Source: Draconibacterium orientale
Lineage (GTDB): Bacteria; Bacteroidota; Bacteroidia; Bacteroidales; UBA1556
Assembly: GCA_022736595.1 (NCBI GenBank)
Contig: DZDC01000063.1
Span: 1 to 13,655 of the forward strand
Reading direction: 5' to 3'
Length of the DNA stretch: 13,655 bases
Part shown: in pieces, positions 6,669 through 13,655 of the stretch
Layout: the number at the start of each line of letters is the position of its first letter
How positions within the stretch are numbered: position 1 is the first letter of the stretch
Position numbers and translations under genes: made by a program
Notes under the pieces: model-generated
The model's database searches: none
Told to the model about the DNA's origin: nothing
Seen by the model: the letters and a program-made list of their open reading frames with translations, nothing else

Positions 6669-9623
6669 ATGCGAAAAATCTTTATTTTTTTAATTTCCAT
6701 TTTCATGGTAAGTCTGGTTTCGGCACAGAGTGTCACCATCACCGGAACCGTTGTTGATAGCATTGATGGAAGTACCCTTGTGGGAGTCAATATTGTACAA
6801 TCGGGAACTCAAAACGGCACCACCACAGGCGCCAATGGCGAATTTTCTTTATTGGTAACCCAAGGATCTACAGTGGTTTTATCGTATGTAGGTTACGTAA
6901 AAAAAGAAATTGTGGTGAGTAAAAACATGAATACTCGCATTCAGCTTCGCAGCGAAAGTGCCCAATTAGACGAACTATTGGTAATTGGTTACTCAACCCA
7001 AAAAAAATCGGATCGTACGGGTGCGGTAGCTAATGTTAAAGCTGAAGATCTCAATGCAGGAGTCCTTACCGACCCCATTCAAGCCATGCAAGGAAAAGCG
7101 GCTGGTGTTACCGTTTCCAAAGGCGGTGGTGACCCCAATGCAGGTTTCTCAGTTCGTATTCGTGGAGCCAGTGGCTACGAAAGCAATACCCAACCTTTAT
7201 TCGTAATTGATGGAGTGCCTGGTGCCGACCCCACCATGATTTCACCCAATGACATTGAATCCTATAATATATTGAAAGATGCAGCCTCCTCAGCCATTTA
7301 TGGTTCGCAGGGCTCCAATGGGGTAATCATCATTACCACAAAAAAAGGAAATGCCGGTGAAGGTAATTGCAACGGAACTTTCAGTCGCATCGACTTTAAT
7401 GCTCAAATGAGCTTTGACAAAGTGGCAAAAAAATATGGCGTAATGACCGCCGATGAATACCGTAGTTACACCCATAAATACATCGTCGATTCATTGGTAA
7501 CCGACGGAGGCGCCAGCACCGATTGGCAAGACGAAGTGTTCCGCATTGGTCACAGTTATAGCAGCGATTTAACTTTAAGTGGAGGAAATGCCAATACCAA
7601 CTATACTGGTAGCATCAACCGTTCCACTTGGGAAGGTGTAATGAAAGGAACTTCCAAGGAACGCACCACCGCACGCCTTAACCTCAGCCATAACGCCTAC
7701 AACAACCGTTTGCGCATGAGTGGCGGTATTTATACCTCATTTGAAAACAACGACTACGAAAGCTATAGCGGATTTGGCAAAGAAGACATTATATATCAAG
7801 CCATCTCTAGAAACCCCACAGATCCAGTTTACAACTCTAGCGGGGGTTATGATATGACCAATCGTGAGTTTAACTACGAAAATCCTGTGATGGTCATCAA
7901 CTCCATCACCAATTTGGGAAATCAAACTAAATATATGGGAAACTTCAAAGCTGATTTTGAAGTGATCAAAGGCTTGGTTTTAGGAAGCAATTTTGCCTAC
8001 AACAAAAACGATAGGAAATCCGATTATTTCCGTCCAGCCAATATATTTGCCACCGCAGACCCTGGATATGGGAAAAAAGAATTCTCCACCAACGATCAAA
8101 AGCTAATGGAACTTACCGCTACTTATAATACAAAAATCAATAAGTTGCACAATCTTAATGCATTAATAGGATATTCGTATCAAGAAAACAATTACAACGG
8201 CTTTTATGCTCAAGGGTCAAAAGCGGCTTCCGATTATGCTGGACCCGACAATCTGCAAGTTTTAACCGATGTAAATTGGGGCGATATTGGAAGTTGGAGA
8301 GGAGCATCAACTCTTATTGGATTCTTCGGTCGCGTGCAATACAATTACAACAGCAAATATTATCTTTCTGGCTCACTGCGCCGAGATGGAAGTTCTAAGT
8401 TTGGAGAAAACAACAAATGGGGTTGGTTCCCCACCGTGGCTGCCGGATGGAATATGGAAAAAGAAGGCTTTATGAGCGGCATCGAATTTCTTGATCAGTT
8501 GAAACTGCGTGCCAGCTATGGTATTTCAGGAAATCAAGCCATTGGAGAATATCGCAGCTTAATCGTTTGGCAACCCAGTGGAACTGCCATTAATCCTGAA
8601 ACCGGACTTGAAGTGGTTACCTTTAAACCTGCTCATAATGCCAATCCCGACCTTAAATGGGAAGAAACCAGTGAAATCAATATTGGTATCGACTTCGCTA
8701 TCTTGAAAAACAAAGTAAGTGGCTCGTTGGAAGTGTATAAAAAACGTACCGACGACCTTTTGGGTTCTTATAGAGTACCCGTACCTCCCAACTTGGCTGC
8801 AACCACTTGGGCCAACTCTGGATCTATTGGAAACCAAGGAATCGAATTATTTGTTCAAATATTTGTGATGGACAAAAAGAATTTCGATTGGAAAACCTCC
8901 CTCAATGTGGCCCGAAACATTACTAAAATTATTGACCTTGGTGAATATTCTGACGAAATAAGAAGAGCTGGTTACATTACAGGTAGAGGCCTTATTGGAG
9001 ATCAAAACTACGTAGTAGGTTTGATGGAAGGCGAAGAAGCCGGGACCTTTTACCTTCCCGAATATATTACCGTTCAAGATGGAAAATTTGTTTTCAATAG
9101 TCTCTCCGGTGGTTACACCACTAATATTTCCGAAGCTAAAAGAATAATTGTAGCCTCTGCAGCTCCCAAGGTAGAAATTGGATGGTCCAACTCCATCAGC
9201 TTCTATAAAAACTGGAATTTGGATTTTGCTTTACGTTCCATGATTGGAAACCACGTTTACAATGCAACCAAAATGTTTTTTGACAATCCCGGCAACATTC
9301 CCTCTCTCAACGGATTGCCCGAAACCTCGGAATGGGCTGACTTAAATCGGACTTCTTCCGCCACCATTATGGATCAATACGTTGAAAATGCAAGCTTTGT
9401 GAAACTCGATTTCCTTGCCCTGAGCTATACCTTTGACCCCAAGAAAATTAAATGGGCCTCCAACATTACCCTCTTTGCTTCGGCCAACAACGTACTTACC
9501 ATCACGGGTTATTCTGGCGTGGATCCTGAAACCACCATCAATGGATTGGCTTATGGTATCGACCAATACAACGTTTATCCCAAAACCAGATCTTATACTT
9601 TTGGTTTAAAAGCCAGCTTTTAG
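6669..9623 (+). CDS. SusC/RagA-like TonB-dependent outer-membrane receptor
   Basis: This 984-residue protein has the standard SusC layout. A signal peptide (residues 1-19, ending VSA-Q) is followed by a carboxypeptidase-regulatory-like domain at about 22-94 (ITGTVVDSIDGSTLVGVNI). Next come the linker LDELLVIGY at 101-108 preceding QKKSDRTGAV, and a plug domain at about 113-227 with VRIRG, LFVIDGVPG and IYGSQGSNGVIIITTKKG. The rest is a 22-strand-type barrel ending in Phe after TRSYTFGLKA. With its SusD partner it imports oligosaccharides across the outer membrane using TonB energy. Here the amylase, SusE/F-like protein and MFS carrier indicate maltooligosaccharides. The length is normal and the frame intact. 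The stop is 13 bases before the first candidate start of the SusD gene, so the two are co-transcribed. A consensus promoter lies at 6543-6570. Substrate is inferred, because SusC sequences alone do not reveal it. Confidence 0.93.
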   Translation: MRKIFIFLISIFMVSLVSAQSVTITGTVVDSIDGSTLVGVNIVQSGTQNGTTTGANGEFSLLVTQGSTVVLSYVGYVKKEIVVSKNMNTRIQLRSESAQLDELLVIGYSTQKKSDRTGAVANVKAEDLNAGVLTDPIQAMQGKAAGVTVSKGGGDPNAGFSVRIRGASGYESNTQPLFVIDGVPGADPTMISPNDIESYNILKDAASSAIYGSQGSNGVIIITTKKGNAGEGNCNGTFSRIDFNAQMSFDKVAKKYGVMTADEYRSYTHKYIVDSLVTDGGASTDWQDEVFRIGHSYSSDLTLSGGNANTNYTGSINRSTWEGVMKGTSKERTTARLNLSHNAYNNRLRMSGGIYTSFENNDYESYSGFGKEDIIYQAISRNPTDPVYNSSGGYDMTNREFNYENPVMVINSITNLGNQTKYMGNFKADFEVIKGLVLGSNFAYNKNDRKSDYFRPANIFATADPGYGKKEFSTNDQKLMELTATYNTKINKLHNLNALIGYSYQENNYNGFYAQGSKAASDYAGPDNLQVLTDVNWGDIGSWRGASTLIGFFGRVQYNYNSKYYLSGSLRRDGSSKFGENNKWGWFPTVAAGWNMEKEGFMSGIEFLDQLKLRASYGISGNQAIGEYRSLIVWQPSGTAINPETGLEVVTFKPAHNANPDLKWEETSEINIGIDFAILKNKVSGSLEVYKKRTDDLLGSYRVPVPPNLAATTWANSGSIGNQGIELFVQIFVMDKKNFDWKTSLNVARNITKIIDLGEYSDEIRRAGYITGRGLIGDQNYVVGLMEGEEAGTFYLPEYITVQDGKFVFNSLSGGYTTNISEAKRIIVASAAPKVEIGWSNSISFYKNWNLDFALRSMIGNHVYNATKMFFDNPGNIPSLNGLPETSEWADLNRTSSATIMDQYVENASFVKLDFLALSYTFDPKKIKWASNITLFASANNVLTITGYSGVDPETTINGLAYGIDQYNVYPKTRSYTFGLKASF

Positions 9624-9636
9624 TCACCTATAAAAC

Positions 9637-11145
9637 ATGAATGAAATGAAAAAATTAATTTTATATACTGCCGTTCTAATGATGGGAATGGTTTCATGTA
9701 CCAAATTAGATGAAACGGTTTACGACAAAATACCTGGCGATGTTTATCCTGAAAATGAAGAACAAGTAGCCAATTTGAGTGTTGAAGCCTATACCAAACT
9801 GCGCACCTTTGCTGACGACGAAGGTTGGTGGTTTTTGGCTCAAGAAGTGAGTTCCGACGAATTCTGTGCTCCAACGCGTGAAACTGACTGGGAAGACGGA
9901 GGTAAATGGGTGGCCATGCATCGACATACCTGGAATAATGACATAGAAGGTGTGAATCGTATGTGGGGTACCATGTGGGAAGGAGTTACTTCCTGCAATA
10001 TGGTACTTGATATGCTAGGTGATTTGAAAGAAACTGAACCCATTAGAAAGAAGAAAAGTGAAGTAAAAGCCCTTCGTGCCCTTTATTACTATTACCTCAT
10101 CGATAATTATGGAGATGTTCCCTACCTAACCACTTCTCGAAATGTACCTGAGAAACCTTATAAACTGAAACGCGAGGTAATTTTCGATTCTTTAGTCAGC
10201 ACCCTCACAACCGCACTACCTGACTTAAAAGCAGTGGATAATAAGCTCTTGTTCACCAGATACTCAGCTTTTGCCCTCCTTTCAAAACTATATTTGAATG
10301 CCGAAGTATATACAGGAACAGCACAGTGGCAATTGGCCATGGACTATGCCGATAGCGTAATTGCTGGCCCTTATACTTTTGCCGGTAACGTTTCTGAAAC
10401 CTTCAAAACAGCCAACGATAAAGCTTCAGAAATCATTTTCTGCATTCCTTACGATGAAGACAATTTCAAAGGATTCCGCATTCATATGCGTACTTTGCAT
10501 TATCAACAAAACCTAGAGTTTACCATGCCTGTTGGCCCTTGGAACGGACTTTGCGTGGTGCCCACTTTCTTCGATACTTACGAATCCAACGACTTGCGTA
10601 AAGTCGCCTATCATCTTTATGGACTTCGTAAAACACCCGCTGGCGGAGATATATACGACCAGCTAACCCATAAAAAACTGGATATCAACCCCCACCTTCC
10701 TGCCTTGGTAATCAAAGCTGCCAATGGACATACTCCAGAACAAGTGCGTATGACAGGGGCACGTTTGGGTAAATATGAAATTGCCTTGGGAGCCGGTGAA
10801 AACCTAAGCAATAATTTCCCATTATTCCGTTTAACTGATTTCTATTTTGTAAAAGCCGAATGTGAAGTTCGATTGGGAATCAGTGGAAACGGTAAAGCTT
10901 TGGTAGATCAAGTTCGTTCGCGTGCCGGTGTTTCTCCTTTCAGCAGCCTAAGCCTCGACAACCTTTTGGCTGAACGCGGTAGGGAATTGTATTGCGAAGG
11001 TCATCGTCGTCAAGACCAGATCCGCTTTAATAAGTGGAATCAAAGTTGGTGGGAAAAAGATGCCCATACCAGCGAACTCAATACCTTCCCCATTCCAAAA
11101 TGGGCCACCGATGTCAATAGCAATTTGCTTTTGCCTGCTAAATAA
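9637..11145 (+). CDS. SusD/RagB-like surface glycan-binding lipoprotein
   Basis: This 502-residue SusD-family protein forms the lid of the SusC transporter and binds the glycan at the cell surface. It has a lipoprotein signal with the lipobox Cys at residue 21 (GMVSC), followed by TKLDE. The N-terminal helical region contains SEVKALRALYYYYL (about 141-154) and NYGDVPYLTTSR, which are typical SusD/RagB sequences. The conserved C-terminal motif ERGRELYCEGHRRQDQ begins near 446. Two starts are possible: ATG at 9637, or ATG at 9646 giving MKKLILYTAV, which looks like a normal lipoprotein leader. I keep the longer one without strong preference. It sits 13 bases after the SusC stop and its gene is 76 bases before the SusE/F-like gene. 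Aromatic residues are frequent (for example EGWWF and GKWVAMHRHTW), as expected in a sugar-binding protein, but starch specificity is inferred from neighbours. Confidence 0.93.
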   Translation: MNEMKKLILYTAVLMMGMVSCTKLDETVYDKIPGDVYPENEEQVANLSVEAYTKLRTFADDEGWWFLAQEVSSDEFCAPTRETDWEDGGKWVAMHRHTWNNDIEGVNRMWGTMWEGVTSCNMVLDMLGDLKETEPIRKKKSEVKALRALYYYYLIDNYGDVPYLTTSRNVPEKPYKLKREVIFDSLVSTLTTALPDLKAVDNKLLFTRYSAFALLSKLYLNAEVYTGTAQWQLAMDYADSVIAGPYTFAGNVSETFKTANDKASEIIFCIPYDEDNFKGFRIHMRTLHYQQNLEFTMPVGPWNGLCVVPTFFDTYESNDLRKVAYHLYGLRKTPAGGDIYDQLTHKKLDINPHLPALVIKAANGHTPEQVRMTGARLGKYEIALGAGENLSNNFPLFRLTDFYFVKAECEVRLGISGNGKALVDQVRSRAGVSPFSSLSLDNLLAERGRELYCEGHRRQDQIRFNKWNQSWWEKDAHTSELNTFPIPKWATDVNSNLLLPAK

Positions 11146-11155
11146 TTTACTTTTG
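11124..11155 (+). promoter_or_regulatory. Predicted internal promoter in front of the susE/F-like gene
   Basis: TTTG at 11124-11127, a 20-base spacer and TACTTTTG at 11148-11155 fit the Bacteroidota consensus without mismatch. The -33 part is inside the end of the SusD gene and the -7 part just after its stop. Transcription would begin near 11161, about 60 bases before the ATG at 11222. It would let the lipoprotein gene be expressed beyond the level of the operon. Confidence 0.42.
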
Positions 11156-11221
11156 ATTCTATTTTCAATTTAAATACGAATACTTTAATTTTTAACTATT
11201 TTATTAATCAAATCAAACACT

Positions 11222-12472
11222 ATGAAAACTTTAAGTTTAAGAAGTCTTTTAAATCTTTTAGGCGTTGTTTTAATGACAAGCCTTGTTATGGGAACTACCT
11301 CATGCAAAGAGGAAGACCCCATTGTAGAACCACCTGTGGTTATTCTTGATGGTTATTATGTTAAAGGTGCTGCAACTGCTTACACCGATTTCAATGCAAA
11401 AGCCATGATGAAAGTAACCAAAAACGAAGTAAACCAACTCGATCGTGCTCAACTAATGGAGCTTTACATTCCCATTAAAGCCACTGATGGTTTCAACATC
11501 GTTAAAGTTGCCGGATCTACCAAAACCGTTTACGGTCCTGGTGCTAACTGGGCTGAAGTAACTGCTCCCACGGGTGATGAGCCTCATAGCGCTCCTTTCT
11601 GGCGCGGTGCTGTAACTGCCACTTCTGTTAAATTTACCGTTCCTGAAGATGGTTTTTACCATGTAATTTTTGATACCGAATTGAACATTGCCGTTGTGGC
11701 TCGCGTTCATTGGGGAGTAATTGGTGCTGCAACAGCTAATGGCTGGGGTGGATCAACCGATCTTACTGAGTCCGCTTTCAATACAACTGTAATGAGCTGG
11801 ACTGCAACTAATATGGAACTTCGCGGTGGTGACTGGAAATTCCGTTACAGCAATGGTTGGAAAGTAGAAGTTGACCCAACCGTTGACCTTGGTGGTGGTG
11901 TAGTAGGTGTAAAAGTTAATACCAATTTTGGTGGAACTTTGACCGCTTTAACTCCTGGCGGTGCCAATATCGTTAATGCTGCTCCTGGAGTTTACTCTCT
12001 AACTTTTACTTACACTTTAGGTACAGGTTATGTGCTTACATTAACCAAAACTGGTGATCTACCTTTGACCAATTGGACAGGTGTTGTTTGTGATGCAGTA
12101 GGAACTGGTGTTAGCGCTGATAACCCTTCTGCTATCATCCCTGACCCATCAAGCTGGAACTGGGGAAATAAATTAATTGCTAGCAATGGTGGCGTGCCTA
12201 CCAAAGTAGGTGATGTTTATACCTGGATTTGGACCAATATGGTAATCGAAGCCAACGAAGGTTTCAAACTAAGAACCGAAAACGGTGTTGCTCCTACCAC
12301 AGGAGGTGCCAATTTCGATGCTGGATTTGGTGCTGTTAACACAGGAGCTAGCTCTGCAAACGTTATCGACCTTGGTGGTAACCTCGGTGTAAACACCAAA
12401 GGTTCTTACACCATTACCCTTACCATCGACGCAGCTAATAGCGATGCTAAAACCATCACTATTACTCAATAA
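11222..12472 (+). CDS. SusE/SusF-like starch-binding outer-membrane lipoprotein
   Basis: This 416-residue lipoprotein has a signal peptide with lipobox Cys28 (GTTSC). Directly after it, KEED is a charged stretch that fits the lipoprotein export signal of Bacteroidota, so it is probably displayed on the cell surface. A short Pro-rich linker (about 33-40) is followed by three beta-rich modules. Module one spans about 43-160 (YYVKGAATAYTDF to HVIFDTELNIAVVARV). Module two spans about 163-277 (HWGVIGAATANGWGG, GGDWKFRYSNGWKVEV). Module three spans about 284-416 (NWTGVVCDAVGTG to KTITITQ). The middle module resembles the starch-binding repeats of SusE and SusF. It would bind starch or maltodextrin next to SusCD and the amylase; it shows no catalytic signature. 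Codon use is rich in GCT, GGT and ACT compared with its neighbours, which suggests strong expression. A promoter-like sequence lies just upstream at 11124-11155, and a strong terminator follows at 12493. Confidence 0.85.
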   Translation: MKTLSLRSLLNLLGVVLMTSLVMGTTSCKEEDPIVEPPVVILDGYYVKGAATAYTDFNAKAMMKVTKNEVNQLDRAQLMELYIPIKATDGFNIVKVAGSTKTVYGPGANWAEVTAPTGDEPHSAPFWRGAVTATSVKFTVPEDGFYHVIFDTELNIAVVARVHWGVIGAATANGWGGSTDLTESAFNTTVMSWTATNMELRGGDWKFRYSNGWKVEVDPTVDLGGGVVGVKVNTNFGGTLTALTPGGANIVNAAPGVYSLTFTYTLGTGYVLTLTKTGDLPLTNWTGVVCDAVGTGVSADNPSAIIPDPSSWNWGNKLIASNGGVPTKVGDVYTWIWTNMVIEANEGFKLRTENGVAPTTGGANFDAGFGAVNTGASSANVIDLGGNLGVNTKGSYTITLTIDAANSDAKTITITQ

Positions 12473-12492
12473 TTTACAATCCTTTGCGATTG

Positions 12493-12524
12493 AAAAAGCC
12501 GCCTTCGTTGAAGGCGGCTTTTTT
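12493..12524. terminator. Strong two-way intrinsic terminator
   Basis: GCCGCCTTC at 12498-12506 pairs perfectly with GAAGGCGGC at 12510-12518 around a three-base loop. Five A before it and six T after it extend the stem and supply a U-tract in both reading directions. It lies in the 110-base gap between the convergent SusE/F-like gene (ends 12472) and the esterase gene (ends 12583), and would stop transcription of both. Confidence 0.92.
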
Positions 12525-12582
12525 GTTTAACCCGAATTCTAAGACATTTTTAAAAGTATAACCAAACAGTTAACTTTCCACC

Positions 12583-13647
12583 CTACTCCACCCTAATCTT
12601 CTGCCCAATTTTCAATACTGAATCCTCCTTAATACCATTCAATTTGCACAGTTTTGCAGTGGTTGTTTTATTCTTAAGTGCAATGGCGTAAAGGTTATCG
12701 CCTTGTTTTACAACGTAGATCTTTTTACTCTCAGATTTTTTACTCTGCGGTTTTTGATTTTGCGATTTATCAATCTTTGAAGATGCCTTTTGGATCCTAC
12801 CAATTTCAGGAAGAGAATCGTATTTAATATCTTTACTATTTTTCTTTAATCCTTGGCTATAAGCTCCAAAATCGCCATCTACGGGTCTGTTTCTAAAATC
12901 GGTGAGCGTAATTTGGTAGTTATTAATTTTACTTTTGCTAGCCTCACTACCATCAAATTGATAAAGCCATTGATACATCACGGGCATATAAAACACGTGC
13001 ACCATATCTGCATGACCCAGTCCGGGAAAGTAATCGGCCCGAACATAATTGATTCCATTTTTCTTAATGGCATTTTCCATTTTTTGTGATTGGCTAACAG
13101 GCACATCTCTGTCGGCCTTTCCATGAAGAATCCATAGGGGAACCTTGGCCAAATTAGCAGCATCGGATACTTTACCTCCACCACATAATGCCATAGCAGC
13201 GGTAACCTCATTGGGATACTTACCCACAAAATCAAAAGTGCCATAGCCTCCCATGCTCATTCCCACCACATAAACCCGCATACTATCAATGTGATAGTTT
13301 TTCTTAACCCAATTCATCACATTCAACACCCGATCAGGATTCCAATGCTGCCCGCGAGGACATTGGGGTGCAACCACAAAGGCATTGGGCTTGATACCGG
13401 TACGTTGAATGGCATCGATGACCCCATACTTTTTAACCCGATTCAGATCGCTTCCCGACAAACTATAGCCATGCAAAAAAACAATCAAAGGCATGGCCTT
13501 ACTGCTATCGTTATAAGCATCAGGAAGATTTAAAAGAAAATGGTACCCATGGTCCACCTGATTGTGAAATGGCAAGGTTTCACTCTGAGAATAAATAAGT
13601 TGTGTATGTAGAATAAATAATAATAACCCTAAAAATATGCTTTTCAT
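12583..13647 (-). CDS. Secreted alpha/beta-hydrolase (esterase-like) with C-terminal LysM domain
   Basis: This 354-residue protein has a signal peptide (residues 1-20, ending IYS-Q). The hydrolase domain at about 30-232 resembles the feruloyl esterase, PHB-depolymerase-like and dienelactone-hydrolase-type group. It shows the oxyanion-region motif VFLHGYS (56-62), the nucleophile elbow GMSMGG with Ser131, an acid at Asp181 in HGKADRDVP, and His212 in GLGHAD. A linker rich in Lys, Ser and Gln (about 285-309) leads to one LysM domain at 310-354 (YVVKQGDNLYAIALKNKTT to LKIGQKIRVE). LysM domains bind peptidoglycan or related N-acetylglucosamine polymers, so the enzyme is probably held in the periplasm at the cell wall. 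The substrate is unknown: an acyl or acetyl ester, or possibly a peptide bond, is possible. The gene converges on the starch locus and is separated from it by a terminator, so it is probably functionally unrelated. Its start (ATG at 13647) is 8 bases from the window edge, so its promoter is not visible. Confidence 0.82.
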   Translation of the reverse strand: MKSIFLGLLLFILHTQLIYSQSETLPFHNQVDHGYHFLLNLPDAYNDSSKAMPLIVFLHGYSLSGSDLNRVKKYGVIDAIQRTGIKPNAFVVAPQCPRGQHWNPDRVLNVMNWVKKNYHIDSMRVYVVGMSMGGYGTFDFVGKYPNEVTAAMALCGGGKVSDAANLAKVPLWILHGKADRDVPVSQSQKMENAIKKNGINYVRADYFPGLGHADMVHVFYMPVMYQWLYQFDGSEASKSKINNYQITLTDFRNRPVDGDFGAYSQGLKKNSKDIKYDSLPEIGRIQKASSKIDKSQNQKPQSKKSESKKIYVVKQGDNLYAIALKNKTTTAKLCKLNGIKEDSVLKIGQKIRVE

Positions 13648-13655
13648 CCTTAAAA

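Overview
The window looks like a chromosomal segment of a Bacteroidota bacterium. The evidence is a SusC/SusD pair, lipoprotein signals of the Bacteroidota surface-export type, a type IX secretion system (T9SS) component (PorZ), a T9SS C-terminal sorting domain on the amylase, and promoter-like sequences fitting the Bacteroidota consensus (TTG, 17-23 bases, TAnnTTTG). I cannot fix the order or genus. The sequence is moderately AT-rich and densely coding; no gap between genes exceeds about 220 bases. I see no RNA genes, insertion sequences, CRISPR arrays or phage genes.

Layout: (1) bases 1-2000, minus strand: most of porZ, cut by the left window edge. (2) 2180-3484, minus: a 12-helix sugar transporter of the GPH/SLC45-like MFS group. 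(3) 3701-6538, minus: a large secreted GH13 alpha-amylase with an intact catalytic triad and a T9SS sorting domain. (4) 6669-12472, plus: a SusC-like TonB-dependent receptor, a SusD-like lipoprotein and a SusE/F-like starch-binding lipoprotein, closed by a strong two-way terminator at 12493-12524. (5) 12583-13647, minus: a secreted alpha/beta-hydrolase fused to a C-terminal LysM domain.

Regions 2-4 form a compact starch/maltodextrin utilization locus transcribed outwards from the 6538-6669 intergenic region. In the inferred scheme, the T9SS-exported amylase cuts starch at the cell surface or outside the cell. SusE/F-like and SusD-like lipoproteins hold the glucan, SusC imports maltooligosaccharides across the outer membrane, and the MFS carrier takes maltose or short oligosaccharides into the cytoplasm. 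No regulator (SusR, LacI type) and no periplasmic or cytoplasmic alpha-glucosidase (GH97, GH31, GH65) lies inside the window.

Nothing here is clearly a new kind of system. The points most worth a second look are the face-to-face promoter arrangement between amylase and susC, the amylase gene's lack of an ATG start, a likely separate promoter for the susE-like gene, the unclassified N-terminal part of the amylase, and the esterase-LysM fusion.
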